Of a stretch of 64,000 nucleotides of DNA, positions 50,187-59,837 are shown piece after piece. The position numbers and the translations under genes were made by a program. The notes below the pieces were generated by a model. That model did not search any database. It had not been told where the DNA came from and saw only the letters and a list, made by a program, of their open reading frames with translations. This DNA comes from Enterococcus_G camelliae (GTDB taxonomy: Bacteria; Bacillota; Bacilli; Lactobacillales; Enterococcaceae), in contig NZ_JBHUMO010000044.1 of NCBI RefSeq assembly GCF_042685105.1, forward strand, positions 154,896 to 218,895, written 5' to 3'. Each line of letters begins with the position of its first letter. Within the stretch, counting starts at the first letter, position 1.

Positions 50187-51904
50187 TCGCCTGACTCAAC
50201 TTTCTTTCGAAGTCGAGTGAGTGTCTCGTTCCAAATAGCAACCGGTTCATCAAACGTGCCTTGAATTTCAATCAGGGCAGGTTGGCCATTTTGGATGGCG
50301 TGACTTAGTTGTTCTTGATAGGTATTGAGCGTCTGCGGTTGCAGATAGGTCATCTGATACAAGGTCGCGACTTGACCAAAATCCATTGCCAATGACGTGG
50401 CAAATAAAGGATCAAAATCAGTTGGGTCTAACGTACGCTGACTCAAAAATGAAAAGATTCCGCCACCTTGATTGTTCAATAAAACAATCGTGACCGGCAA
50501 CTGATAGGCACGAATGAGCTGCAATCCATTCATATCATGAAACAGGGCCAGATCTCCAACCAACAAGACGGTCGGCTGTTGTGTTGCAGCGGCAATCCCA
50601 GCTGCGGTCGATAGGGTACCATCAATGCCATTCACTCCCCGATTCCCCCAAATTGTGCATTCCTTTTGCGTGGGAACGAGAAAACGATCGACCATTCGGA
50701 TAGCATTACTATTGGCTACCATCACTTGTGTTTGTTCAGGTAAGGGAGCAAAAAAATGGTAGGCGGCACTCGTTTCTGATAGTTGATGAAGCCACGCTCC
50801 TTGTGCAATCACTTCTTCCGCCTGTTTTTGTAACGTTTGCCATTGTTCTAGCCAATCAAGTGCGCACGGTTGAACAACCATTTCCAGAATGGCTTGGCAT
50901 ACTTGTTTTGTTGAATAGGGAAGCGGATGCGTGGTACATTGCAATTGATCAAGCCACTCCTGTCCGTCATCCACCAGTAGCCAAACAGCTGGCGTCAACG
51001 TTGCTTTTGATAACCATTGTGCCAGATTTTTACTAATCGGTAGCCGACCGAAACGTAAAACAACTTCCGGTTCAAGCTCAGAAATGGCTGGACAAGCACC
51101 GAAAATACTGTCGATTTGGCGAATATATGAGGTACTTTTGTAACCACAAGTTGCCAAATTAGTAAGGGGATCGCCCACGATAGGCCAATGTAATGTTTCT
51201 GCCACTTGCAAAAGCATCCGAGCTTCTGCTGGTGTGTGTGCTTCTCCCACCACAATGATGCCTTTCTTTTCAAACAACGCCGTATAAGAAGCCAATGAAA
51301 TATGAACCGCCACTTTGTCATCTACGAACACGTTTGCGGGATAAGAAGATCGTGATAAATCAGGCAACAACGGTTCGCGTAAAGGAATGTTTAAATGAAC
51401 AGGGCCTTTTGGGGCTTGTATCGCTTGCCTCGCTGCTTGTTCACCTTGCCAGTAGCTAGAACGAAGGAGCGCAGGAGTCTCTTCTGGCACGGTTAACTGA
51501 GTAAAGGATTTGACTTGTTTTCCAAATAACTCTTGTTGGTTCATGGTCTGTGGTGCCCCAACACCTTGTAATTCTGGTGGTCGGTCCGTCGTTAAAATGA
51601 CTAGTGGGATCCGGCTAGCCTTCGCTTCACAGATAGCTGGATAATAATTTGCGGCGGCTGTCCCAGAAGTACAGACCAAAATGACAGGCTCTTGGCTAGC
51701 TTTTGCCAACCCTAAAGCAAAAAAAGCGGCCGAGCGTTCGTCTACGGCAACGTAATCCGTCAACCGTGGATCACGGTGAATCAACAGTGAAACCGGCGTT
51801 GAACGGGATCCAGGACTGATGACTGCTCGTGTGCTACCAGTTGCGACCAGTCCATCCAGTAAAGCGGACAAATACTCAGTCATCGTCTGTTGTGGTGTCT
51901 TCAT
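50183..51904 (-). CDS. menD: 2-Succinyl-5-enolpyruvyl-6-hydroxy-3-cyclohexene-1-carboxylate synthase
   Basis: A 573-aa thiamine-diphosphate enzyme that condenses isochorismate with 2-oxoglutarate. The N-terminal Pyr domain has VISPGSRSTPVSLLIHRDP and VDERSAAFFALGLAK with the catalytic Glu. The C-terminal PP domain has the TPP motif VLLVGDLALFHDMNGLQLIRAYQLPVTIVLLNNQGGG. It overlaps menF by 29 bases and menH by 4 bases, so these genes are tightly coupled. Confidence 0.95.
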   Translation of the reverse strand: MKTPQQTMTEYLSALLDGLVATGSTRAVISPGSRSTPVSLLIHRDPRLTDYVAVDERSAAFFALGLAKASQEPVILVCTSGTAAANYYPAICEAKASRIPLVILTTDRPPELQGVGAPQTMNQQELFGKQVKSFTQLTVPEETPALLRSSYWQGEQAARQAIQAPKGPVHLNIPLREPLLPDLSRSSYPANVFVDDKVAVHISLASYTALFEKKGIIVVGEAHTPAEARMLLQVAETLHWPIVGDPLTNLATCGYKSTSYIRQIDSIFGACPAISELEPEVVLRFGRLPISKNLAQWLSKATLTPAVWLLVDDGQEWLDQLQCTTHPLPYSTKQVCQAILEMVVQPCALDWLEQWQTLQKQAEEVIAQGAWLHQLSETSAAYHFFAPLPEQTQVMVANSNAIRMVDRFLVPTQKECTIWGNRGVNGIDGTLSTAAGIAAATQQPTVLLVGDLALFHDMNGLQLIRAYQLPVTIVLLNNQGGGIFSFLSQRTLDPTDFDPLFATSLAMDFGQVATLYQMTYLQPQTLNTYQEQLSHAIQNGQPALIEIQGTFDEPVAIWNETLTRLRKKVESGE

Positions 51905-53249
51905 CTTGAATTCCTCTTTTCATCGGTTGAAATTTCATCTTTGTTTCTTGACGTTCTTCTTCAGCGTTGGAATCCGCAACAATGCCACATCCAGCATATA
52001 ATAACGCGTGCTTACCAGAAATAACTGCCGAGCGAATTCCCACCGCAAACTCGCCCGCATCTTCCGCCAGTGAAACCCAACCAATCGGTGCACCATAAAG
52101 ACCTCTGCCGACTGGTTCATGGGTTCGAATCCACTCAATTGCTGCCTGTTTTGGTTCTCCGCCCAAGGCTGGCGTTGGATGCAGTTGCTGAATCATTTCA
52201 AAAAGTGATGCTCCATCATCGGCTCGCGTACCAATTAATTCCGCATACAAATGTTGAATATCACGATTTTTTAATAACGTTCGTTGACTGACATTTACCG
52301 TCGACTGACTAAATGGCTGAAGATTTTTTTGCAGACGCTCTACAACGATTTGATGTTCCTGTAGATTTTTTGCTGAGTGCAATAATTCTTGACCCAATCG
52401 TGTATCCTCTGATGGCGTTTTTCCGCGTTGAATCGATCCAGCTACCGCTACTGTAGTCACTTTCTTCGTCGTTGCTGCCAGTAATTTTTCAGGTGTCGCA
52501 CCGATAAAAGTACTGTTTCCTTCTTGTAAATAGAACAAATACGTTTGCGGCTGTTGCGTTTCCAGACGTTGAAGCAACGCCACTTGATCGATTGGTTCAT
52601 TCATTTCTAATGCTAATTGTCTCGCAAGCACGATTTTTTTTAGCGTATTGTTGGGATTTCGAATGGTTTTTACCGCTTGGTCAACAGTTTCCATCCATTT
52701 CTTCACTGCGATTTCTTGACTGGTAACCAAGCGATTTTTTTGCACTTTGGGGGCTGCTTGTGATAAGGCTAAAATGATGCGGTGTTGTTCTTTTTGGAAC
52801 CTTGTCGTTAAAGCCGCAAAGGTAGCGGGACGTTTTACTGTCAGCGTAACTTGCCAACGTCCTTGATTGAACGTGAACAATACTTTAGGAAGCAAAAACC
52901 CTCCTTCTGCTAACTGGTTCCATAACGGGGCGGCATTTGCTTGCACATCAAAAGGAAATGCGCCAAATAAACACAAGCGATTGTCCGGGTCCATCGTCTG
53001 CTGATGCAATCTTTTTTTCTGATTATTCATCGTTACACCATCATCAGGAAAAAGCTTTGTTCGTTGACCAAAGCCGACAAGTAGGTGTTGACGATCGGGT
53101 GTCTGCCAAAAAAAGCGGGTATTCTCTTCTGGAAAACTACGCAACAGAACAGCCAACGACAAATCCTGTTCATAGTCAAACGTATAACTAAAATATAATT
53201 TCGCATCTTGGTACGCTTGTTCGTACTCAGGTGCTAAGTGGATACTCAA
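51876..53249 (-). CDS. menF: Isochorismate synthase
   Basis: A 457-aa chorismate-using enzyme that diverts chorismate to isochorismate. The C-terminal chorismate-binding domain shows FIGATPEKLLAATTKKVTTVAVAGSIQRGKTPSEDTRLGQEL with the active-site Lys/Glu region and EHQIVVERL, then PTPALGGEPK and EPVGRGLYGAPIGW. The N-terminus (about 150 residues) is variable as usual. It overlaps the ends of menE and menD, both on the same strand. Confidence 0.93.
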   Translation of the reverse strand: MSIHLAPEYEQAYQDAKLYFSYTFDYEQDLSLAVLLRSFPEENTRFFWQTPDRQHLLVGFGQRTKLFPDDGVTMNNQKKRLHQQTMDPDNRLCLFGAFPFDVQANAAPLWNQLAEGGFLLPKVLFTFNQGRWQVTLTVKRPATFAALTTRFQKEQHRIILALSQAAPKVQKNRLVTSQEIAVKKWMETVDQAVKTIRNPNNTLKKIVLARQLALEMNEPIDQVALLQRLETQQPQTYLFYLQEGNSTFIGATPEKLLAATTKKVTTVAVAGSIQRGKTPSEDTRLGQELLHSAKNLQEHQIVVERLQKNLQPFSQSTVNVSQRTLLKNRDIQHLYAELIGTRADDGASLFEMIQQLHPTPALGGEPKQAAIEWIRTHEPVGRGLYGAPIGWVSLAEDAGEFAVGIRSAVISGKHALLYAGCGIVADSNAEEERQETKMKFQPMKRGIQDEDTTTDDD

Positions 53250-54714
53250 TGTACTTCACTCTTTCTTCTGTTAAAAATAATCGTTTCAACACTTTGCCAC
53301 TCGCTGTTTTCGGAAAAGAATGAACGACATAAATCATTTTTGGGTGTTTATAGGTTGCTAACGAAGCAGTTAAATATGGCTGCAAAGCTGCTCTTGTTAA
53401 CACGTTTGCTGTAGTCAATTGAATAAAAGCAATCGGCACTTGTCCCCATTGCTCATCCATTTGTCCGATAACGGCAGCTGCCGTTATTGCAGGATGGCGC
53501 ATAAGTATCTGTTCAATCTCACCGGGATAAATATTTTCTCCTCCTGAAATAATTAACTCACTCAAGCGACTTTTTAAATACAACGCCCCATCTTGATCAA
53601 GATAACCAAGATCACCTGTTTTCAACCACCCATCTTCCGTCCAAGAATCCTCACTTCTTTGGTTTAAATAGCTCGTCACAATGGATGGCCCTTTAACGAA
53701 AATTTCACCAATTAAAGCCGTAGCATTCATTTGATTAGTTGATGGCACAATCTTCACCTTCACGTCATTCAATGGATAACCAGCTGAACCCACTTTATGT
53801 GTGAGCTCTTTAACAGGTAATGCCGTAATCTGAGAGCAGGTCTCTGTCATACCAAATGAAGGCATGATGGGAATTTTGCAAGCCATTGCTTCTTCAATCA
53901 GCGAAGGCATGATAGGCCCTCCACCTAATAAAATGGCTTTTAAGTGAGCGTACCCTCTGCTAGGAGCAACTGGCAAGAGAGCTTGCAAGGTACTCGTAAC
54001 CAGTGACAAGACGGTTACCTCACCCGCTTGAAGTGAAGCGTTCAGAACAATTGGATCAAATTGTTCATACAATCGCACAGCCAAACCAATTTTTAACGAA
54101 CGTAGCAAAATGGACAGGCCACTAATATGAAATAAAGGCAACACTAACCCCCAACAATCATCGCCGGTTAGTTGCAGAGAATGTTGAGTTGCAACAATAC
54201 TTGCATGATGGTTACCAAATGTTTGAGGGACCCCTTTTGGCTGACCCGTCGTACCTGAAGTGTACATAATTGAGGCAATAGCTGAAGATTCATAGCCAGC
54301 ATCTATATAATCTGCCTGCGCGATATCCTTCTCCAAAAGATCCGGAATGGCTAAACAGGCGATTGTGTCTGGGATGGCACGCACGTCATCACAAAGGAGC
54401 CATTCAGTCTGTGCATCATTCAGTTGAAAACGCCATTCTTCTACCGTTAGCCGACGATTTAACAGCTGAACTTCCATTCCCAATTCCCACAAACCTAAAA
54501 TGGTCAAATACATGGCCGGCGAATTTTTACTATAAATGGCAACACGCTTACTCGTTGCTGGCAAATTAGCCGCATAGTAATGTGCATAACGTTGCGCGAT
54601 TTGAGCAAGCAAAGAAAACGACCAACTTTCTTTTTGCCACAAAAAAGCAGGTCGTTTCGGATGAAGTAACGCTTGCTGTTGAAGCCAGCTTCGCGGTGCT
54701 TGATTGGTTTGCAT
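53227..54714 (-). CDS. menE: o-Succinylbenzoate-CoA ligase
   Basis: A 495-aa AMP-forming acyl-CoA synthetase. The P-loop IMYTSGTTGQPKGVPQ (about residue 150), PSFGMTETCS and TGDLGYLDQDGALYLKSRLSELIISGGENIYPGEIE are the class motifs. It activates o-succinylbenzoate for ring closure by MenB, the gene immediately upstream; the ATG overlaps the menB stop region by one base. It runs into menF by a 23-base overlap. Confidence 0.93.
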   Translation of the reverse strand: MQTNQAPRSWLQQQALLHPKRPAFLWQKESWSFSLLAQIAQRYAHYYAANLPATSKRVAIYSKNSPAMYLTILGLWELGMEVQLLNRRLTVEEWRFQLNDAQTEWLLCDDVRAIPDTIACLAIPDLLEKDIAQADYIDAGYESSAIASIMYTSGTTGQPKGVPQTFGNHHASIVATQHSLQLTGDDCWGLVLPLFHISGLSILLRSLKIGLAVRLYEQFDPIVLNASLQAGEVTVLSLVTSTLQALLPVAPSRGYAHLKAILLGGGPIMPSLIEEAMACKIPIMPSFGMTETCSQITALPVKELTHKVGSAGYPLNDVKVKIVPSTNQMNATALIGEIFVKGPSIVTSYLNQRSEDSWTEDGWLKTGDLGYLDQDGALYLKSRLSELIISGGENIYPGEIEQILMRHPAITAAAVIGQMDEQWGQVPIAFIQLTTANVLTRAALQPYLTASLATYKHPKMIYVVHSFPKTASGKVLKRLFLTEERVKYIEYPLST

Positions 54715-55529
54715 TACGGAAATTTCGGAAATTGGTCAAAATCCGGTGTTCGTTTTTCCTTAAACGCATCACGACCTTCTTTTGCTTCATCCATCGTATA
54801 GTATAGAAGCGTCGCGTCACCAGCTAGTTGTTGGATTCCGGCAAGACCATCTGTATCAGCATTCATCGCCGCTTTAATCATGCGTAACGCCAACGGACTT
54901 TTCGTCAGCATTTCTTCAGCCCATTCCATTGTCACTTCTTCTACTTCAGCTAATGGAACAACCGTGTTAATCCAGTTCATCTGCAAGGCTTCTTCGGCGG
55001 TATATTGTTTGGTCATAAACCAAACTTCTTTTGCCTTTTTGTGGCCGATGACTCGCGCAAGATAGCCAGAGCCATAACCACCATCAAAACTACCCACATT
55101 TGGACCGGTTTGCCCAAATTTGGCATTGTCTGCCGCAATCGTAATATCACAGACCAATTGCAAGACATTTCCCCCACCAATCGACCAGCCTTTAACCATG
55201 GCGATGACTGGTTTAGGAATCACACGAATCAGGCGTTGCAAATCCAAAACATTCAAACGTGGCACTTGATCTTCTCCCACATAGCCGCCGTTTCCACGAA
55301 CTTTTTGATCCCCGCCCGAACAAAAGGCTTGATCCCCTTCACCAGTTAAAATAATCACGCCAACATCCGTTTTCTCTCGACTAATTGTAAAGGCATCAAT
55401 CATTTCAAATACTGTTTTTGGGGTGAATGCATTGTGTACATGCGGCCGATTGATACTTATTTTTGCTACTTTTCCGTATTGTTGAAACAGAATTTCGTCA
55501 TATTCTTTAATTATTTGCCATTCTCTCAA
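54714..55529 (-). CDS. menB: 1,4-Dihydroxy-2-naphthoyl-CoA synthase
   Basis: A 271-aa crotonase-fold enzyme that cyclises o-succinylbenzoyl-CoA to DHNA-CoA. Signature stretches are QAFCSGGDQKVRGNGGYVG, VKGWSIGGGNVLQLVCDITIAADNAKFGQTGPNVGSFDGGYGSGYLAR and the C-terminal TPDFDQFPKFP. No ATG is placed well; the TTG at 55529 is 8 bases after AGGAGG and gives MREWQIIKEYDEIL. It leads the six-gene men operon and is divergent from the hotdog thioesterase gene. Confidence 0.95.
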   Translation of the reverse strand: MREWQIIKEYDEILFQQYGKVAKISINRPHVHNAFTPKTVFEMIDAFTISREKTDVGVIILTGEGDQAFCSGGDQKVRGNGGYVGEDQVPRLNVLDLQRLIRVIPKPVIAMVKGWSIGGGNVLQLVCDITIAADNAKFGQTGPNVGSFDGGYGSGYLARVIGHKKAKEVWFMTKQYTAEEALQMNWINTVVPLAEVEEVTMEWAEEMLTKSPLALRMIKAAMNADTDGLAGIQQLAGDATLLYYTMDEAKEGRDAFKEKRTPDFDQFPKFP

Positions 55530-55561
55530 ATTATTGACCTCCTTAAGTCATTTCCTGTACT

Positions 55562-55590
55562 ATTATACACAATTAGATCGTTTTTCCCAA
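55562..55590 (-). promoter_or_regulatory. Promoter of the menBEFDHC operon
   Basis: TTGGGA and TATAAT are 17 bases apart on the minus strand; the -10 box lies 32 bases upstream of the menB TTG start. It shares the 98-base gap with the divergent thioesterase gene. Confidence 0.75.
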
Positions 55591-55627
55591 AGAACGAGAT
55601 TAAAAACGAAGAAAGGGGCGAAGAGCT

Positions 55628-56005
55628 ATGGATACACTCTCCTATCTAGGTATTAAAACGGAATATGAAGATCAAGAGAAGGTTGAGCTCTCCTTGCAAC
55701 TAGATGAACGTCATCTACAGCCATATGGTGTGATGCATGGGGGAATCAGTGCCATTTTAATTGAAACAGCTTGCAGTATTGGTGCCAATTGTGCACTTGG
55801 TTCAACCACACATTTTGTGGTTGGAGTGGACTTAACCGTTTCTCACTTAACCCCTGCCACTACAGGTAAGTTAACCGTCACGGCCACACCTGATCGGGTT
55901 GGTCGAAGCCTTCAAGTATGGCAGGCAACGGTTGTAAATGAAGACGGAAAAAAAATCGCAGTTGGTCGTTGTACGCTGACTGTTGCCCAAAAAACAATTA
56001 ACTAA
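55628..56005 (+). CDS. menI: Hotdog-fold thioesterase, probable DHNA-CoA hydrolase
   Basis: A 125-aa PaaI-like hotdog thioesterase: YGVMHGGISAILIETACSIGANCAL carries the family HGG motif and catalytic Glu (about residues 36-60), followed by the beta-sheet core with VGVDLTVSHLTPATTGKLTV. It starts 98 bases from menB on the opposite strand, so it very likely hydrolyses DHNA-CoA to DHNA, the step not covered by the men operon. The ATG follows AAAGGGGCG. Other hotdog thioesterases look alike, so the assignment rests on context. Confidence 0.82.
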   Translation: MDTLSYLGIKTEYEDQEKVELSLQLDERHLQPYGVMHGGISAILIETACSIGANCALGSTTHFVVGVDLTVSHLTPATTGKLTVTATPDRVGRSLQVWQATVVNEDGKKIAVGRCTLTVAQKTIN

Positions 56006-56008
56006 CCG

Positions 56009-56062
56009 AAATCATCTAATGGAAAGGGCGCGTTCGCCACTTAGCCACTAGATGGTTTTTTT
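56009..56062 (+). terminator. Terminator of the thioesterase gene
   Basis: An imperfect stem AATCATCTAATGG/CCACTAGATGGTT with inner GGGCG/CGCC stem, ending in seven T residues, right after the stop codon. Confidence 0.7.
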
Positions 56063-56149
56063 GTGCCTTTTCTTCGTCTTTGCACGTATTCCTCTAAAAT
56101 CCCAGCAACCTGTTTTTTGCACTTTTTTGTAATATTTATTCATTTTCTC

Positions 56150-56178
56150 TTTACTTTTGCCTAATTTTATCTTATTAT
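56150..56178 (+). promoter_or_regulatory. Promoter of the amino-acid-type ABC operon
   Basis: TTTACT and TATTAT are separated by 17 bases, about 60 bases upstream of the permease start. No terminator or attenuator-like structure lies between. Confidence 0.65.
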
Positions 56179-56236
56179 TAGCACACTTAATTGAATAAAA
56201 ATTCAAAATAGAAAGAATAAATCGAGGTTTTTGTAT

Positions 56237-56947
56237 ATGAATGTCTATTTAGGAATCGTGATTGATTTTAGTAAAATTGTCAAATGGCTACCTACCTTTT
56301 GGCAAGGGACCATCGTAACGATCGTCTTAGCAATCATGACGGTCATTATTGGTTCAATCATTGGTTTGATTGCAACGATTATGAAGCAATCGAAAGCTGC
56401 TCCCTTACGCTGGATTGCCAAAGTCTATACCCAAGTGGTACGGGGAACTCCTTTGCTTTTACAATTGTTTATGTGGTTGTATGGCTTTCCCATTATCGGA
56501 CTCTCAATTCCCTCGATTCCGCTTTTTGGCGACGTTTTTGGCTCACGTGAATTCTTGACGTCTGTCGTGGCATTGTCAATCAACTCAGGTGCCTACATTT
56601 GCGAACTACTCCGAGGTGGCTTAGAGTCCATTGATAAAGGGCAAATGGAAGCGGGACGCTCGCTAGGATTAAGTCGTTGGCAGACGATGAAAGCCATTAT
56701 CATTCCACAAGCCATCCGAGTTGTCTTACCCGGACTTGGCAATGAATTCATTATGATGATTAAGGAATCCTCTATCGTATCAGTCGTAGGTGTCTTTGAT
56801 GTAATGTACACTTACAATATCGTTAAAGCATCTACTTATTCGATTTTTGAACCTTTGATTGTGGTTGGTATCATCTATTTTCTTTTGACAGCTGGTCTAA
56901 CTGCCTTAATGAATGTATTGGAAAAGAGGATGCATGTGTATGATTAA
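56237..56947 (+). CDS. Polar amino acid ABC transporter, permease
   Basis: A 236-aa permease of the HisM/GlnP family with about five hydrophobic segments; the coupling motif EAGRSLGLSRWQTMKAIIIPQAIRVVLPGLGNEFIMMIKESSIVS is complete and VYTQVVRGTPLLLQLFMWLYG marks the amino-acid class. The ATG at 56237 follows GAGG by 9 bases; TTG at 56231 is an alternative. It is the first gene of a five-gene cluster with an ATPase, a binding protein, an amidohydrolase and a hydratase. The real substrate is unknown. Confidence 0.88.
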   Translation: MNVYLGIVIDFSKIVKWLPTFWQGTIVTIVLAIMTVIIGSIIGLIATIMKQSKAAPLRWIAKVYTQVVRGTPLLLQLFMWLYGFPIIGLSIPSIPLFGDVFGSREFLTSVVALSINSGAYICELLRGGLESIDKGQMEAGRSLGLSRWQTMKAIIIPQAIRVVLPGLGNEFIMMIKESSIVSVVGVFDVMYTYNIVKASTYSIFEPLIVVGIIYFLLTAGLTALMNVLEKRMHVYD

Positions 56948-57674
56948 AACCATTGATATCACCAAAAATTTTGGTGATTTAGCAGTATTAAAAGGTATTT
57001 CAACTGAGATAAAAAAAGGAGAAGTGGTGGCTATCATTGGTCCATCTGGATCTGGTAAATCTACGTTTCTTCGCTGTTTAAACTTGATGGAAGCTCCGAC
57101 AAGTGGTCAAGTAATCTTTGAAGAACAGGATTTAACCGCCAAGAAAATGAAAGAAACCGAAATCGATAGCATTCGCGAAAAAATCGGCATGGTTTTCCAA
57201 CACTTTAACTTGTTTCCAAATAAAACCGTGCTCGAAAATATCACCCTTGCACCAATTATGCGTAAAAAAATGACAAAAGAACAAGCCGAACAAAAAGCCG
57301 ACGCTCTTTTGAAAAAAGTCGGGCTTTCTGATAAAAAATATGCTTACCCTAACCAATTATCCGGTGGTCAAAAGCAACGGGTAGCCATCGCTAGGTCATT
57401 AGCAATGGAACCTGAGTTGATGCTCTTTGACGAACCAACCTCTGCTCTCGATCCTGAAATGGTTAAAGAAGTGTTGCTTGTTATTCAAGATTTAACTAAA
57501 AGTCACATGACCACCATCATCGTGACCCATGAAATGAATTTCGCAAAAAAAGTGGCCTCTCGTGTCCTATTTATTGATGAAGGACATATCGTTGAGGAAG
57601 GAACACCCGAAGAATTATTTGAACGACCAAAAGAAGAACGGACAAAAGTCTTCCTTGATAAAATTACCTTTTAA
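56940..57674 (+). CDS. Polar amino acid ABC transporter, ATP-binding protein
   Basis: A 244-aa ATPase of the GlnQ type. Walker A GPSGSGKST (about residue 35), Q-loop FQHFNLFPNKTVLENI, signature LSGGQKQRVAIARSLAMEPELMLFDEPTSALDPEMVKEVL including Walker B, and the H-loop VTHEMNFA are present. The ATG at 56940 overlaps the permease stop by 8 bases, so translation is coupled. It is followed by the binding protein after 26 bases. Confidence 0.92.
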   Translation: MIKTIDITKNFGDLAVLKGISTEIKKGEVVAIIGPSGSGKSTFLRCLNLMEAPTSGQVIFEEQDLTAKKMKETEIDSIREKIGMVFQHFNLFPNKTVLENITLAPIMRKKMTKEQAEQKADALLKKVGLSDKKYAYPNQLSGGQKQRVAIARSLAMEPELMLFDEPTSALDPEMVKEVLLVIQDLTKSHMTTIIVTHEMNFAKKVASRVLFIDEGHIVEEGTPEELFERPKEERTKVFLDKITF

Positions 57675-57700
57675 ATAAAAAAATGAAATGAGGAAAAAAA

Positions 57701-58579
57701 ATGAATAAAAAAAAGTGGCTCTTTTCAACAATCATCACCGTATTGACCGTCGTTTCACTTGCGGCTTGTGGATCATCTTCATCTAACAAGTCAAGCAGTA
57801 CTTCAACAGATAAATTGGCCCAAATCAAAAAAAGTGGCAAATTGACCGTGGGAACGTCGCCTGATTTTCCTCCATCTGAATTTTATATTTTGAACGATAA
57901 AGGAGAAAAAGAAATCGTAGGGAGTGATATTTCCTTAGCCAAAGCCATTGCTAAAGAGATTGGCGTGAAACTGGATATTAAAGCCACCGATTTCAATGGT
58001 GTCTTAGCCAATATTCAAACGGGGAGTGTTGATATTGGTATTTCAGGGTTTGTTGGAACAGATGAACGCAAAAAAATCATGGATTTTTCGGATGGGTATG
58101 AACAAGAAGTCAGCGATGGCTACCAAGGAATTCTGACCACCAAAGAAGTTGCCCAAAAGTACACAACTTTAGCGGACTTGAAAAAAGCCAAACTAAAAGT
58201 TGGCTCGCAATCTGGCTCCATTCAATATGAACTAGCAACGGCAATCACTTCGGCGGCAAATATTAAGCAATACGGTACAATGGATGCTGCGGTACTCGCA
58301 TTGAACTCCGGCGATATTGATGCCGTAACTGTCTCAACCACTTCTGTTGAACCCTTGTTAACGTCATTTCCTAATCTAACATTGTTAAGCAAAGAAGAAT
58401 TTAATCTTGATCCAAAAAATAAATACGCGACCAATGTCATTGGTATTCCTAAAGATGACGCCAACAAATCTCTTATCAAACTCATTAATAAAGTCATCAA
58501 AGAGAACAAAGACAACGGCAATTTGAAAAAATGGAAAGATGAAGCAACTGAGCAAGCCAAAAAAGCAATCAATGAATAA
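57701..58579 (+). CDS. Amino acid-type ABC substrate-binding lipoprotein
   Basis: A 292-aa solute-binding protein of the type 2 periplasmic family (SBP_bac_3). A signal peptide ends in the lipobox SLAACGSSSS (Cys about residue 23) with a Ser/Asn-rich linker. The mature protein has SGKLTVGTSPDFPPSEFYILNDKGEKEIVGSDISLAKAIA and GISGFVGTDERKKIMDFSDGY, which place it with polar amino acid binders. It is anchored outside the membrane and passes ligand to the permease. A ligand such as a peptide-like or N-acyl compound is possible given the amidohydrolase next to it. Confidence 0.9.
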   Translation: MNKKKWLFSTIITVLTVVSLAACGSSSSNKSSSTSTDKLAQIKKSGKLTVGTSPDFPPSEFYILNDKGEKEIVGSDISLAKAIAKEIGVKLDIKATDFNGVLANIQTGSVDIGISGFVGTDERKKIMDFSDGYEQEVSDGYQGILTTKEVAQKYTTLADLKKAKLKVGSQSGSIQYELATAITSAANIKQYGTMDAAVLALNSGDIDAVTVSTTSVEPLLTSFPNLTLLSKEEFNLDPKNKYATNVIGIPKDDANKSLIKLINKVIKENKDNGNLKKWKDEATEQAKKAINE

Positions 58580-58609
58580 CCCAGGAATTTAGAAAGAAGG
58601 AACCTCTTT

Positions 58610-59797
58610 ATGACAGCAAAAGAACAAATTATCTCCTCAATAGAAGACCATATTGATGCCTATATGAACATTGTCCAAACCCTCTATGACAATCCAGAAA
58701 TTGGTAATGAAGAATTCGAAACGATGAAGTTATTGGTCAACTACCTGACACAAGCAGGTTTTGATACCCAATCCGCCTATGTGGTGCCAACTGGTTTTTT
58801 GGGAACGTATGATACCCATAAGCCCGGTCCAACCATTGCCGTTATGTGTGAATACGATGCACTGCCAGAAGTCGGCCATGGCTGCGGCCACAATCTCATT
58901 GCAGCAATTGGCGTAGCCACAGGTGAAGCAATTAAAGGAATTATTGACCAATTTGGTGGCAAATTACTCGTAGTCGGTACCCCGGCTGAAGAGAATTTTG
59001 GTGGCAAAGTGAGCATGGCAAACGCAGGTGTTTTTGATGATGTCGATGTTGCTCTAATGGTTCACCCTGGCGTAAAAAATGGCGTCGGTGGTCGTTCAAA
59101 TGCATTAAATCCAATTAAATTTGAATTTTTTGGCAAAAACGCTCATGGTTGTCACCCTGATTTAGGGCGCTCAGCATTAGATGCTGCAGTGATGAGTTAT
59201 CTCCAAATTAATTTATTGCGCCAATTTGCCAATCCGCATACCTATATCCATGGCATCATTAAAGACGGCGGTCAAGCTGCCAACGTCATTCCAGGTTATG
59301 CATCGCTAGAATATTATTTCCGCGCTCCGAAGATGTCTTATGCCAAATATCTGACTGAACGAGCAACCAAAGCAGTGGAAGGCATTTGTTTGGCTAATGA
59401 GGTAACGTTTAAAACCTCGGTCTACGAATGTCCTTATGAAGATACGTTAATTAACTATACCTTGGCTGATATTCTGATGGAAAAATATCAAGAACTCGGT
59501 CTCACCGATATTGCACCTGTTGAAGAAGTTGCTGCTGGATCAACCGATGTTGGGGCCGTCAGTTACAAATGTGCAACAATTCAAGGCAACATTAAAATCG
59601 CCGATAGCCATGTTGGTGCACATACAAAAGAAATGGCTGCAGCAACCATTTCCCCAGCTGGTAAACAAGGCCTCCTTTCTGCAGCAAAAGGGTTGGCTCT
59701 CACCATTTTGGAATTACTCGAAAAACCTGAAGTCTTGGCCGCTGTGAAGGCGGAACACCAGGAAAATATTCAAAAAGCAACAGCGATTGATGCCTAG
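58610..59797 (+). CDS. M20-family amidohydrolase (AbgB/HipO-like)
   Basis: A 395-aa M20D-type metal-dependent amidohydrolase. AVMCEYDALPEVGHGCGHNLIAA (about residues 80-100) carries metal ligands, GTPAEENFGGK contains the catalytic Glu, and HGCHPDLGRSALDAAV begins the dimerisation/lid domain. It is closest in shape to the p-aminobenzoyl-glutamate hydrolase and hippurate hydrolase group, which free an amino acid from an N-acyl or N-aroyl conjugate. The ligand brought in by the adjacent ABC system may be its substrate. The ATG follows AGAAAGAAGG. Confidence 0.88.
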   Translation: MTAKEQIISSIEDHIDAYMNIVQTLYDNPEIGNEEFETMKLLVNYLTQAGFDTQSAYVVPTGFLGTYDTHKPGPTIAVMCEYDALPEVGHGCGHNLIAAIGVATGEAIKGIIDQFGGKLLVVGTPAEENFGGKVSMANAGVFDDVDVALMVHPGVKNGVGGRSNALNPIKFEFFGKNAHGCHPDLGRSALDAAVMSYLQINLLRQFANPHTYIHGIIKDGGQAANVIPGYASLEYYFRAPKMSYAKYLTERATKAVEGICLANEVTFKTSVYECPYEDTLINYTLADILMEKYQELGLTDIAPVEEVAAGSTDVGAVSYKCATIQGNIKIADSHVGAHTKEMAAATISPAGKQGLLSAAKGLALTILELLEKPEVLAAVKAEHQENIQKATAIDA

Positions 59798-59837
59798 CTA
59801 TCCTGTGATTTGTAGCATGGCTGATGATAACAAGGAC

